Source: Tubulanus polymorphus (taxonomy: Eukaryota > Nemertea > Palaeonemertea > Tubulaniformes > Tubulanidae). From it: a stretch of DNA of 64,000 nucleotides. The notes beneath the pieces were generated by a model. The model did no database searches. It saw only the letters and a list, made by a program, of their open reading frames with translations, and was not told where the DNA came from. The DNA is taken from contig NC_134025.1 in the NCBI RefSeq assembly GCF_964204645.1, forward strand, positions 4,841,001-4,905,000. Reading direction: 5' to 3'. The translations under genes were made by a program, and so were the position numbers. Positions 11,976-25,847 of this stretch are shown here, in pieces (within the stretch, counting starts at the first letter, position 1; each line of letters starts with the position of its first letter).

Positions 11976-14900
11976 GCGAGCTAAATTATGTAAAAAAAAG
12001 AACTGCAAAACCTACGACGTGCGTCAAGCCTTTCTTTGCACTTTACTGGGAATATCAAGGATGACCGTGAGAGCAGAGGCAATTAACCGATCACAATACA
12101 AACAACATCTTTTTTTCCAATGAATTGAAGATAAAACGATAGCCAGCGAAGCACAGAATCGAATGTAAACAGAAAATTATTGAAAAAATACATAGGGAAA
12201 TAAATGCACGAAAATAAATCTCCACGGTGTTAGCAGGCAGGCATTCGATAGACTGCAACTTAGCAGTAGCTGCTAATTTCTGAGTTAGTCCCTATATCTT
12301 ATCTAAAGGCTTCTTATCTGGTTTGGTTTTCGTTACTGTAGACGATGATGTTAGAGCAATTAGGTAGGCCACACTGCCTTCTGGGTAACTGAATGTTCAT
12401 TACAGTTAAGTTCCTCAAAATCTAATGAACACCTTCTGCTGATTTGCTGGTTAACTCCGTCTGGAAATAGAAAGTGCCGTATAACGGCGCTTGGCATAGT
12501 TTGGATTGACATTTGTGAGCGTTGTGTGGTTGTTAATTCAATAATTATCGCTTTGAGTGGTCGATCTGTACAGTAACTGATGATGAAACATTGACCCGAG
12601 ACATATCTCGCATTTGAAATACCGATAAGTACCTCAACTCTATTCACATTATACATTATATATGCCTTAATGTTGTTATACATAGATATTACCAGAGAAT
12701 AACGGCTAATATCGTTTGGTAGATTTGTTTGCGTCATACGGGCTAATTGTTTTCGTTATTACGTGCTTATTTACGAGCGGCGCTTCCACAATTAGACGTG
12801 GAAGCAGACCCGCGGGGATTTATAAGTAGTTTGCGCGATACATTGCACATATAAGACGAGCGAGACATACTTATAAAAATTGCACTGGTACTCGTGACGT
12901 CAAAACGATCGAAGTGTCCAAAGACGTTATTTGTTGTCAAGGTTCCAAAGCAGAAAACCGATGATCTACTTTGTCTGACGAAACGAAGAATATTGGAACG
13001 AAAAACATTGACTTCTTTTTAGAAAAGATTGACTAACTCTTTAACATTGGAAAACTATCCAGAATGAATGTGTGATGTGATAATCAAACTTTGATTCCAA
13101 TCGAACGTTCAGGACGACAACGTTGAACGTTTAGGAACTTCTAGAGTGATTATTTACATGAGCTTTTCCTTAAAATTCTCAAAAATTCCTAAACTATTGT
13201 AAACTTTCACAGTAGGCACACGGCCAACGAAGATTGCTTCTCGTTTATTCATCTTGCACGTTCGCAGACCATGGTTAATCTACTGCGAAGAAATAACCCC
13301 TGAGATTTAGATGCAACAATGTATAAGATGTATCGAATCATTTTGAAGATCCTTTCAACACTCGCGTTACATGTCTGGCTAATGTTTTGGCGTATTCAGT
13401 GCAATTGAATAGATCACGAAGTAAGTCTGGACCTGAAAAATAGATTTTCTTCCTTGGAGTACGAAACGGATAATGTCGTCGTAAAAAACGAAATACACTC
13501 TGTAACTGGAAAGAAAAATCCGACGACACGTTTCTCGTAAATTATGTTGACACTCATGACGCTAGAGTGCGACAAATGGGTATTGATTGTCACCAACCTC
13601 GGGATGTCTAAGAAATGGGTAACAAAATTCAATTTATCTTCCGATGCCGTGCACAGATCACACGACGGGTGCAATCAACGCTTACGGGAAAACACGTGGC
13701 ACGCCACAAAAATCAAATTACCGTCACCGTTCTGAGAGAATTTTTACTCGCGTTTGGTTTTTAGCGCAACACACTTTTAATATTATACTAAATGCATGTT
13801 CAGCCGCGATGAATTGATGTCTTGGGTGAGCATCGATTCATGTATGGATTTTGTCACCGTATCACAAAGTCGATCATAATTAACATCTTTGAACAGGGGA
13901 TTATATCAGTCGTGTTGACTTGCGAAGTGAAGTCGATTACAATCATTACAGATATGATTGGCAAATGCAACTTGAAAAATGTCCACGCAATTATTCAGAC
14001 TTTGATTTGGTGAAAAAGATCTCATCCGTCAGAAATTTCAAATTAATGCATCTCAAATAACAAAATTGATGATCTGAACGCATTTAAACACAGTCTGAAA
14101 CATCTGCTTTTCTGTAAAGCGTATGGACTGTAGTTGCAGTTTTTACTAATCTCAAAGCTGATGAACATTTTTCTTTTGAATGAAACAGGTGCTATACAGA
14201 TTTTCAGATTATTATCATTATTAACATTTAGGTAATCAAGCCTTAAATAATGAATAGGTTTTTGTCACCTTGTCGATTTAACTAATACAATCACAATTAG
14301 ATTCTAGATTTGAGTTCGATTAACGAGACTAAACCAGTTGTCAATGAGCGAGATTTTCTATTTGTCTAACGTCATTCACCGGTCGGAGTTCAGTCGAAGA
14401 AGCTCTAACCCGAAGATGCCCTCATCCATTTACTTTAATTGACTATTATCAATGCCTTCAATCTTTTGTATCATGTATACAGGATGTAATATACTGCTTC
14501 TTAGGCATTAATGCACGATGTCGAATGCCAAAATGTCCGCAGAGAATCCCAAGTGCGGATCCCATTATAAATCTCGACAGCTCAAGCAAGTTCAAGTGCA
14601 AATTGCCGCTTGGCCTATAACGAGATGGACAGGAAATATAGAAGATGGAGCTTATTGATAGAATTTCAGCTGACCCGAGCTTAAATAATGCGCTATAAAT
14701 ACCGTAGTAATAAAAGGTGGGACTCGAAATCAAACCCCGTTTCGATCAGCAGGTGTAGTGGGTTTGTAAGGGACGCCAAATCAAACGAAATCTACCAATC
14801 AAATATACAAAAGGGTCATTCCCTATTTCAAGGTCAAAACATAAAAGATGCAACGATTTTTCATCGTAATGATTATTATTATTATTACTATTATTATGAT

Positions 14901-17900
14901 CATGATTATCATTGGATCATACCTAAGGTGTCCACCACGTTTTGGCATGAAACAAAAAAATTCTGGAAAGGAGTAACTTTCTATCCTGACCTGAAAAGGG
15001 TAATTTATGATTGAGTATCTTATGGCGGCAAAAGACATCGACATCCAAGCAGTAAATAGAAATCTAATAAGTCATATCGCCTTAATATCGAATATTGAAT
15101 ATACCGATAATAACATTATGCTAATATGGTTATGCCGGATCCGATAGTGGAAATAATTGTTACGCTGGTATCGTTCAGCTAATACTGACATAAACGACGA
15201 ACTTTACCAACACGCACGTGTGAACATCCACTCTCTGTAATGCCATTCGTCGAATAACTGTTCTCAAAAATGACATTACTCTCAAAACGTACCTTTTTAT
15301 ACCCGAAACACGTACGGCCCCAATAAATTATTAAAGAGAATCAGTTTGCGTCGCAGTTACGCAGTTCACTTCAGTTCACTCCCAGTCCTACGTTCCTGGT
15401 GGCTGTTTTGGTTTTGTTGCTCCATCAATCGAACGAAGGTGAAATTAATTCACTTATAAATGGCATAAGTCATTCATCCCATGAACGCTTATATCGTAAT
15501 ATGAAAAGCCACTGCCAGTCATTTACTTTTTAAAGAAAGTTTATATAGATTGAATCCGCATCATTAGAAATCATTAAAATGAAAATATCACCGGGGCGAG
15601 AAACAAAGGGAGGGAAGAATCAATTTTTCAAAATGTCTCTTTTGCCCCTGAATGATTCTATTCTGTCAGATTTCTCTAGGAATATCTCGTGATGTTCGTG
15701 AAGATTATGCGCTCGATGTAATGACGTTGTCTACGGCGTGTGCTCCACGCCTAGATTCGCGAATCCCTACTCGTCTTGCGTCGTCAAATAAGACAGGCGA
15801 AATTTATCGAACATTTTATGAACGCATACAATTCGGCACGCCGAATTATCCGTGACAAATGAAGAAAGATCGCTTCCCCCCAGACGAATGAGTATAGTAT
15901 ACACACACTTTTCACAGTCTCTGGTATGCCGGCGTTGAGCAACCCACATGTGACAGTACCATAAAATGATCATGAATTCCCAAAAGGAACGTGAGATGTC
16001 GGCAAAGATGCCTGGACTTACCAGCGCCATCAAGATAAATTGTTATAGGTTATCTAACACTCTACTAGCCGGTATCAGTGTCGTCGGTATTGATGTTAAA
16101 CCACGTTCAGGACAACCTCGATTTTCTATTTTCACCTACGTTAGTGCTACGTAATGAAAGTTTACTTTTAAAACAATTTGAATTATTGAACATCTTAAAA
16201 ATTAAGATTTCTAAATCAGATCGTAATTCATCGGAATCACGACGATTGCTAAATGTTTCTGTGTATGAACATTAATACTGTTGTATTGCGTGTTTGTTTC
16301 AAAAATATGAACATCAATAAATCAAGATATCGCCGAATTTTTAAATCCACTCTACCAAAAAATCAATTGAAACGCAAGATTTATACATGTATATTTAATC
16401 CGTTGGGACAAGATTCAAAATTATTGGTTTTAGTTGCAAAGATATTTCCGATATAGATATAGCTCTTCATACAGTCGATTTGATATCGCATTGATCCTAG
16501 ATGTAGCATAAATTCTACAAAATTTATCTGAATACTCATTAAGTAGACCCATCACATTTATATATTTCCATTCCGATCCAAGATTATACATAGCGCAATA
16601 ATGTTTAATCAAACAAACGTATTCGATATCGAAAGCACAATAATCGTGTATATGATGAAGATACCCCAGTACTTCTTGGCTTCGTGTTCAAGCACTTATA
16701 TCGAGTTTTGTGTGCCCTTATTGACGACATCTATTAGTTTAAACACAAGAAAATGATAGATATTAGATTTAACATTGGATGCATTTCCTGTGACATCATG
16801 TCCAGACATATATGTCAAGAATTTCCTTTTGAATCGATGCCTGAGCGGTCATGCTCCTCTTTCGTTATCATGCATACGCCATATGCCACAGCTCAGACAT
16901 TCATAGAATAACGTATGCATCAAACTGCAGAAAATATTCCCACTATCGACGAAAAAATTGACCAGTATCCCAAGTAGATGTATACACATTTGTTTCCCAA
17001 GGGAAAATAATGGATGGAAAATATATTCCTTTTATCTTTATGCCTGATTGTAACGTGACCACCAGACATCGATGATAGTTATCATGTACTGGTTAAGGGT
17101 GAATTTCTTCACGACAAATGTTGCAATCCGTGCGTTTTACAATATTTCCTTCCCTGTATTATTAGACCTAAAAGGATTTTATAGCCTCAGGGATCCAGCC
17201 AGAAATAATTATATAGTTTCATCCTATTTATTTAGTAAGCCATCCGGCAGCAAAAGTTTTGTTTCTAAAGTTAATCGTACAAATAGTGCCCAGCAAAAAG
17301 AAATTTTCGATGAAATTATCAAAATTCTAATGTAATTGAATTTTACGTCGCCACGTTTGTGTATTTCCGAATCAATTTCAACACACTACGATAAAACTCC
17401 CACGGGAAATCTGGTGAAACTTTCAAATTGAATCCTCGTCGTCTTATTCGTGTGTTTGAGCAAATTTATGGCATGGTGTGTTCAACCAAAGTAAACGTGT
17501 GTATAAGAACGGTATGTATATATACACGAACATGCCATGTCGGATGATCAGATGATGAATGTAATCGTGAGTTATCTCGTAGCCAACATCTTGACCGATA
17601 ACATGATGCATGGCGTTGATGCACCTAATATTGAATCTCTAAGCTTGTATGAGCAACTCTTCACAGTGTTATGAGAAAGAATCCATACAACGATAGCGAA
17701 ATGTTTCTACGTAAAATACACAGACTACAAACGTAGATATACACTCATATGAGGGTTTTTGCTACTAATGAACGAGAATGAATATTTGCATCACTATATT
17801 AGACATTTTTTTAAACACAGTGAACAAGTGGAATAAGATCTGCTACAGAATTATCGTCGCGAGATATCCACAACGTCAAAAGTATCGTAAAATAAGGACA

Positions 17901-19707
17901 AAGTGCGCGAGCCCTCATTCGGATATTACCACATTCTGGTCGAGAGCGAAAAACAATTTAGGCAAGTCTGAGCTGTGCCTTCGAAGCGCTACAAGTTTTT
18001 TTTACACTAATAGGCGTTCTTGGTATGGAAGCAGTAGACGTCACGACAACGCCGTCTTATTATATTAAAGGAGATGTACGCAGATTATACGAGTCCCAGA
18101 GCTTCACAAAAACGCCGTCCAAAACATGCATAAAACATGAACAACATATAAAAGCGAGTTAATATAATTTGCATCGGATGCGATTGCGGTCCAACTCAGT
18201 GGAACGAGCGAGCAAATTGTATGCATAGATTTTCAAAATGACCCTCGGACGAAAAACGAAATTCATGTAGAATGTGCAGACGGTTTCTTCGGTCGAGCGA
18301 GATAATATCCGCAGTCCATTTACGTAGCTTTTGCAATGATTTACAGAAGAAAATGTGACTACTACTATTACTGATCATCGTCGCGGGTAATTTTCAAAGA
18401 TTTTCGCTTCGAAAATTATCCACGAGAACCATTTTAGCGTCTGAGTGCGCTGAACAGAAAATTCAACAGTGAACAGAAAATTACGCATGCACTTATAACT
18501 GCAACTCCTATCTTTCGTCGTCGTAGTAATTTTCATAATCGTCCAATAGCAGAACGCTTAGACAACCCTCGGAGTATGGATTTATGCGTAGAAATGGCAT
18601 GAAAAAATGAATTGTAGATGAAGTATTGTCGTTTTTGACAAACAAACTAAAACTAAACGTGGAAATGTATTCATCAGTGACACAAATGTATAAATTAGAA
18701 CAGCCGTTGAAAATACTAAATTTTATATTGTATTTCGTGTACAACTATATATCATGCGAACCTATCTTTTGTCAAGATGCGTCACCTTAGCTATAGCAAA
18801 ACCAAATGCAGACTTTGGGTAAAAATAGAAATGCAAATTCTGAACGGATCAAAACTCAGTCTTTCACGAAATCGCTACTGATGATTGGTCAAATGAATAC
18901 GGTCATCGCTAGGAAAGTGGCTAGGTTTGATGCGATCAGATTCGAATCCCCGCTGGGGGAGGATGATTACGGTAATATCTGAACTCTACCATCCTAATGC
19001 TGCGTATGTTACAACACTCGAAAAAAATTAAATCGCTGAGAATGCATGGTATATATCTTCTCGTCCGTTGTCGTCAGAAACCTAGCAGCTGTTTATGTTC
19101 GCACATTGAGCTGCCTCATCAAATAACCCAAGCCCTTGAATACCGCATATTGGTTTTGGTTTTATAAGAAAATTCTAAAAACCGCAGTACGGTTTTAGAA
19201 TTTCTACAACCTAGCCCTTTTTGCGACGAGGAATATGGCTAAATACATAATAATGTGCTGGAAGGCTATGACACACATAAACTAATTGTGATCCCCTCTA
19301 TAAAACAAATTGGACGATTTGAAAATATCATTCGGCATTTTTTGTATGCAGCTAGTTTTCTATTCAAACAGAAAAATGTCACCTTTCCATAATATCCGCT
19401 TTCATGCAAAGATTTCTAATTGTGAAGGCGAGAAAATGTTGGATCAGAATGGATGTTGCTCGCTGAAAAAAGCGTTTTATACCATTGAAAACCGATAGCT
19501 GTCTTCGTGAAAGATTTATATCTAATTCTTGGTAAAATGTCTTGGTTCTGCGGGGGCTTCCATTAACGCGCTGAAGCCAGAGTCTAATTTGCAACTGTAT
19601 CAACAGTATTAAGAACTGATACTCTAGCGAACGAGCGCACGTAATTTGGCTCGATTTTAAGAGCTAAGCTAACGACGAGCATCGATATGTGATGACTTGT
19701 CGTTTTA

Positions 19708-20046
19708 ATGCGTCGGCTCGTTTACGGAATGCCCAAAAGCGCAGTCATCCGGCTCATAGAACGAATCCGGCGGATATACAGCGATAGCTGTCGCATTTCA
19801 CTAATTAAACACGTACAATCTCTACAGGTTGTAATTAAAGCGGAGTACAGCTTCATTTTCCATCGCGTCGAAGCGACTATCGCCGACGGAAGTGGCTTTA
19901 TTCATCGCCAGTCGGCGGTGTATTTTACGCCGTATGCGATGGGTTTTTATCATATCATCATCACACGGTGTGACTGCCGGACGGTGAAACGAATCCTTTC
20001 ATACACAGCGTCTGTGGAGTGCTATCAATCCCGCACCGCATCATGA
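19708..20046 (+). CDS. Possible small ORF, unrecognised, 112 aa
   Basis: An ATG-initiated frame in a block clearly richer in G+C (near half) than the flanks. The predicted peptide is basic, with IRLIERIRRIYS near the start and several cysteines near the end (CDCRTV, VECYQ). There is no signal peptide, membrane segment or domain I recognise, and no splice or poly(A) support. The raised G+C and third-position C/G are the only reasons to keep it. It may equally be a conserved non-coding block or a transposon relic. Confidence 0.25.
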   Translation: MRRLVYGMPKSAVIRLIERIRRIYSDSCRISLIKHVQSLQVVIKAEYSFIFHRVEATIADGSGFIHRQSAVYFTPYAMGFYHIIITRCDCRTVKRILSYTASVECYQSRTAS

Positions 20047-22282
20047 TAAAATACACAGCACGAAGGCAGTTTTGAAAAGGAACTCTAATTTCCGAGAAAA
20101 TTGTGATGTTCTTGTGTAATCTTCATTATGTTGGATCTTCCTGAATAGCAATTTGGATTTTTAGAAGAAATGTTACGTAAATTTGTAACCTAACGAACCA
20201 ACCAATGTAAAAAAAAATCATTCAATTTCGCTCCTGATCAAAAGCCATTTCATTTTGCAACCACTGCAATCGGTATCATATATCAAATTAGACTATGACT
20301 TGGAGATATGGAAAAGCGCGAAATATTATCATAGGAATAATTCTGAGAGCACTTATCGCCTGGAGACACGTGACTTTATTAGGAAATTCGAACGGCGACA
20401 AGCTGTCGTCAAAACGGGCTCCCAGTGGGGAATATTCCGCGATAGATTTTGTAAAAGGGAGAGATATATTTCCAGGCAACGCGTACACCGTACTAACTAA
20501 CATTATAGGTCGATGTTTCACATCTTGGTATCGTAATCAATTTGACAAATGTGTTACACTATCTTGATTTTCGATTCAGATAATCCTGCGTGTAGAAACC
20601 TAGTGGAATATCTAGGTGCGTTCGACTAGAAGAACGAGATTAATCAAATATGGCAGTCGTACTTTCAGCTTGTCAATTAAAAAACAATTATGTGTGACAG
20701 TTAGATAGAATGGGTAAGGTGTACAGTTTTCCATACCGCAGTGCAGGCAGCCATATGAGATACACATTATGGCTTAGATAGTTCAGGTCCAGATTCTCAG
20801 AATATGCAAAAATCAGTTAATTCAGTTATGAATGTGCAAAACTATGGTCTATTATGCCCAATGAAGATATATCTTGAAGGTTTGGTTTAAATAGAGAGGT
20901 TCTTTCTGCACCAGACTCTCGCAGCTGTCAACAGCTATGAGGTGAAATTTGCGGACAAAACTGTTGACACACAAGAAAGCAAGAAATCGCATACCATGCT
21001 GCAGTTTTCACTGGTATGAATATATACGTATTAATGAGCAAGCTTTAGAATTTACCACGATATACACGTATTAGATTACATATTGGTGATAGTAATAATT
21101 CAAAAAGAGCCCGTGAAATGAGGAAATCGTCTTTAACATACGAATACCAACCTTTTGTGATTGATACGGTGATATCGTAGAGATGTATTCATACATCATT
21201 GCACTAATCCATGAATCCGCATTTCAGCGCGATGAGGTCTACTCTCGGTGTTTCTCAATTCGTCTCTTGCGCTGATCTGCTGCCGTTGCTGCTTCCAACT
21301 TGATCTCGCCAACTAAACATCCGATTGCGCCCTCTTTCTATTTGCAAACGCCTGGACATCGCCAAAGCGGGATAGGCTAGGCTAATCACGTCATGTAAAG
21401 ACATCAGCGCAAAAAAAACATACGTAAAACAAGTAATTTCTATGGCGATTGATCCGATGGATCGGTGCTTATGTTTAATGCAGCCACTACACTGTTTAGA
21501 TTCCGCAGATGTTCTAATGGTTTTCGCATTCATACATAATGTATTTACCGTACAGCAGCTGGACATAAATGCAGGCAAACTATTTTTATTTATGTACGTA
21601 TGCCACAAAAATTGGGACCAAACAGCTATATATAAGCGAAATAAATTAAGAGTAAATTATCTAGTTAACTCGCCGAGTTGATCATCACTCAAATGCGGTA
21701 TATATTCGGTATGCATGTCATTAAATGCTAAATGCAGCGAAGCCGAATAGTGTTATTCCTAATCATACACTAGACTTGAACATTTTTCAAATCCAAACAA
21801 TAAGCAACGGCAAGCTAGGTAATAAACCTTAGGACATGTTTTGTTAGCATTTTCATCGCGAATGAATTTTTGAAGGATTGTTGAGCCTATCGTTGATCGA
21901 CACGAAATCGTCGTTATCATGCCTACGTGGAACTAGGCAAATTATACATATACTGATAATAATGCGGCATATTTCAAAGCATTTCATAGATTTGTTCGGA
22001 ATGTAACTATTCCCAAAAAATGGACGACGGAGGATGCTATTTATCGACTAAATTATGAAGATCATTTATAGGTTTTTTAGTGAGAAACAATCAATTTTGC
22101 ACTGTATAAATTATATTTTTTTCTTCTCAACCTCAACTTCTCTTCTCAACTGGTTGAAACGTAAATTTCAAAAACATACTAAGATTTTATGCAGACTATT
22201 CATTAGATTTTTTAGTTCGATGTAGAGGAATACGTAGATGAATATATCAAATTTGATTTACTAAAGATGATGGAAGCGAAAA

Positions 22283-23481
22283 TTATTCCTTGAAATAAAT
22301 GTCAATAAGACCTCCAGCAGTAACCAAATTTGCCCCTTTTTTCATTTGGGCACCATAACACGAATTTCTCTCCTTCACTAGGACTGTGCATAATTTCTCG
22401 TTGGCGCACAATACTAAACAGCTATTGAGATTATCGGCTTGGATATTGCGGCTGATATAAACTACTGTTCCTTTCGGTTGGCGGTAAAAGAAATTGCCTC
22501 GAGACGACTGCGTTCGTGGTGGCGAAACTGAAATAGAAAAAAAGTGCGATCTCTTATTTATCCGTCGTAACACTGCTTGTGATTGGAGTCCTTCGTAAAT
22601 TCGTATTTCATCATTGCGAATAAAAAGAAAAACAAAACATAAGCCAGATCAAAATCCTCTGATATTAGAGAAACAACGCCAGCAAATAGAAACCGTAAAT
22701 ATCCGTCACAGTGGAATTCTTATCAAAGTTGAAGAGATTTTTTAGTTTTTTTTTGTTTGAGATTGTTGGTGGTTTAGAGCCATTTTTGGTCTTGAGCCGT
22801 GAGGTGGCATATGTAGATGGGAGCTGACATCGTAGTGGTTAACCAGGAAGAAGTAAACGAAATCGATACGACGAAAGATCAGAAAGAAAACCCCATTCGG
22901 TATGCGGATATTGTGAGATGTCCTGCAAACTCTCAGAACATTGATTAAGAATACTATTTACACACACCAATTAAGAGACATGAACAAATCTGACAGATTT
23001 TCATGGGAGATACCTTGCAAAGGGGTCGTATTGTATAGTGGATCAGCGCCTTTGGTGTTCGTATCGCATGACAGTATTTTAATACAGTATCCATCCAAAT
23101 AAACAAACGCGTTGCATATTACTGGCGGATCCCACAAGAATACCGTGAATGGTGGCCCAACACCCGCGGTACAAGCGCTCTGACAATCTTTAAAACTCAT
23201 TGAGACCATATTAGATCGATCCAACGAAGCACATTTTACCTGACGAGGTCCGTAAAACTCTACAACACAAATAGATTCCTTTGCAAAAATATGTACGAAA
23301 TTCATATTGAAGAATGCAATTTAGACAGCTTCAAATATATAAGAAATTCATATCGAAGAATGCAATTTAGACAGCTCACAAACACGACGATTTCAAAACG
23401 TGAAAATACGATTTTATATTCACCCTTTGCTTGAATTGAATAGAGAAGCACAAAAAATGAGCCGAAACTAAACAGAACCAT
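22283..23481 (-). CDS. Secreted modular cysteine-rich protein with PAN-like C-terminal module (3 exons)
   Basis: Exons (minus): 23481-23424 signal peptide, 23259-23014, 22527-22283 with the stop. All internal junctions are phase 1 and the lengths agree (58+246+245 nt, 182 aa). Exon 1 encodes a 19-residue hydrophobic start (MVLFSFGSFFVLLYSIQAK) and ends at a GTGAAT donor. Exon 2 is a six-cysteine module beginning FYGPRQVKCASLD and containing CNAFVYLDGYCIK. Exon 3 has the PAN/apple-like core SCLVLCANEKLC and a fourth Cys (C-x3-C-x5-C...C). The product should be secreted and extracellular; ligands are unknown. The upstream cassette at 23876-24362 carries a paralogous second exon and its own signal exon, so this may be one alternative form of a larger gene. 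Family naming beyond PAN-like is not supported. Confidence 0.65.
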
Positions 23482-23875
23482 TGCGATAACCCTGACGTCC
23501 GCGACAAACAATTTTCAAATATCATTTAGCAAACAGCTTCTATCTAATTAAATATTTCATTATCCATCGACATTTTCTATCCAATATCGCAGAACCCTCT
23601 GTAGCAATTCACAGAACCACTCGATAGCCCCGCTAGAAAATTCCGAATGTAGCAAACATTATTATTGCGATGTCGAGAATATCACCAGCCGAAAAGACGG
23701 GTAATAGGCCTACTTAAAACTTGTGATGATGCGATGAGGAATGATTTGAACCGTTTTAAATACCGGTATATCACAAAACAACAGAAAAAGTATACAATTC
23801 AAAACCGTTTAATTTCTTGAGTTTGTAAGTATAGATTTGTACGGTTTAATCAGAAAGTAAAATTTCCTCACTTGC

Positions 23876-24362
23876 CTGGAACTAATGAAAAGAAGCGGTC
23901 TTTTCCTTCGGGTGAAAGATAGCATTTATTCACTTTGAAGCAGTAACCATTTTGGTAAACGAACTGTTGACATATTTTCTGTTCACCGAGATAAGCAGAA
24001 AATGGAACATCGGCTTTGCGACACGCTTCGGCGCACTGGGCAAACGTAACGACTCGGGCACTGGTATCGAGATTACATCGAGCCGAATACGGCCCGTACA
24101 GTTCTGGAAAATTCCAACGAAATTGAATTAAGTTGACTTTAATTCGTTAAAACTCGATGTATCTAAAATATTAGCCCAGAACTAAGATAATTTCTGAGGT
24201 TATGAAGAAAAATGTACTGAGCTATGAAAATAAGGCTACCGGGAAAAAACTTTTTTCGTGATACGATTAATATATAATACAATAATTATTTTACGCACCT
24301 GCAGTGATAATTGCCACGTATTCCCGACAATAGAATAATAACAAATAGTAAAAAAGACACAT
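23876..24362 (-). CDS. Upstream signal exon plus paralogous six-cysteine module exon
   Basis: Exon 24362-24299 encodes a hydrophobic start, MCLFYYLLLFYCREYVAIITA, and ends in phase 1 at GTGCGT. Exon 24103-23876 (228 nt, phase 1 in and out) begins LYGPYSARCNLD and contains CQQFVYQNGYCFK, the same cysteine pattern as the 23259-23014 exon, so the two arose by duplication. Its donor reads CAG|GCAAGT, the standard GC-AG form. No stop or terminal exon follows before the next signal exon. It therefore probably splices on to 23259 and 22527 (predicted 260 aa in phase), making 23481-23424 an alternative first exon. Otherwise it is a 5' fragment of a duplicated gene. Confidence 0.6.
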
Positions 24363-25847
24363 GTTATATGTCGACTTTTTTCAATTGCATTTGCAAAATC
24401 AAAACCAACTGATAATAGCCGCCTGAACGATTTTGTCTGCAACAATTCCCTTGCAGAATGAATAAGAGAGATTTTGATGGATTGCTATCGTGATTTTGTT
24501 GTTCCTTTTTTTATTGTTCGTCCCGCCAGGAGAGTCGCACTTCCAATATTTGGCCGTTTGATAAATATTAATTTCCTGTCGTACGCGAAATCGCGCTTTT
24601 GAAGACATGCCGATAGTTAATCGAAAGTAAACAGTCGAAGAAACCCCATCAATTCCATTCTTTTTTACCCAAAATTGCACACGTAATGACAGCTCATCGT
24701 CATGATATTATATCTCTGTCTATGGACTGAAAACTCCTATGTCAAAAGAGAGGAGATGTATCAATTTAATTGTATGATACAAGCTCTTCGCACATGGGTA
24801 CTTTCTTCAGATGAAATGGGTTCACAAATATATCACTGAAGCCAGTCTACCAATTAAATAGCCAATCTGTAACCGCAAACATAGGCTGCTGGAGGGATGA
24901 TACTGTTTGGGATGTCGGCAAGGGCGTTGGGTTTTAAGAAGAATCTGCGGCTTCCTTCGGTAAATCTGAAGACGTTTTCCAAACATGTCTAATCTAACTA
25001 GCTTCCATGATCCAGAAAACAAACACCCTCAATAAACAACGCGAACGACGAAGAATTATTGACATATAAAATAATTTTGATTTATTTGACCAAACCAGCA
25101 GATTCTTTTGAAGAACTGCTTTCTCTTGATGGCAGAAAATAAATTGACTTTGTCGATGCTGTGAGCAATATATTGATTACCGGTAAAGACCGAGAACTTG
25201 CAAGTTTTAACCGAACGATTGAAGACAACCGAAACCTGACAAACAGCTCGACAATAAACTATAAACAATATCATATTAAAAATAATCTACAATATCTCTA
25301 AATCTTATTGGAATTTCTAATAAGCCATTCAGAAATGAGTACACACAAAATGTATAAAGCTGTACTAAGTACTGGACAAAGCATTCATTAAACTCGATGA
25401 TTATTATGCATTTCAGTGCAATCACACAGTGTTTTTTTTTAGGTCATCGTAGTAAACAGAACACGATTATCAAGGTCTAACATTCATCATGACAAGTTAT
25501 TATTCAATGAGAGATCAACAATAAAACAATGCATAGTTTAATCAACTGATCACAGTGACCTTGAATTGATATAACGCACAATATACCGGTACATACATAA
25601 TGATTCACTCGAAGATTTTTCAACCCTAAATACAAAATATTGACATGATTTGTAACATTCACAATAAAACACTCATTTTGAACACGTTGCATAGAGAACT
25701 AGATACGTTTTACGTCATGATAATAATAAATACATAATTACGTATAATATTTGCATTGATACTGCATGAAAATTTTCTAAAAAATTAACACTTGGCACAA
25801 GATTTTTTTAAAGGAACTAGAAAGCAAGCAAATGGTTCTACCTGTTT

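Larger units (their letters stand above)
8577..22282. other. Gene-poor 13.7-kb interval
   Basis: No gene recognised. Open frames here are mostly short and lack similarity or splice support. Weak exceptions are a 112-codon plus-strand frame at 19708 and a possible minus-strand exon at 13338-13496. A foldback element lies at 11910-11975, an ATT-type microsatellite at about 14871-14897, a tRNA-promoter-like motif near 18943 and a short hairpin at 19169-19207. The 5' leader and promoter of the dispanin gene should lie just above 8576, but I see no clear promoter motif. Confidence 0.5.

Noticed and set aside
12360-12737. 125-codon minus-strand frame
   Set aside because: Has a few cysteines and a weak acceptor, but no partner exon, no clear donor and no recognised pattern.
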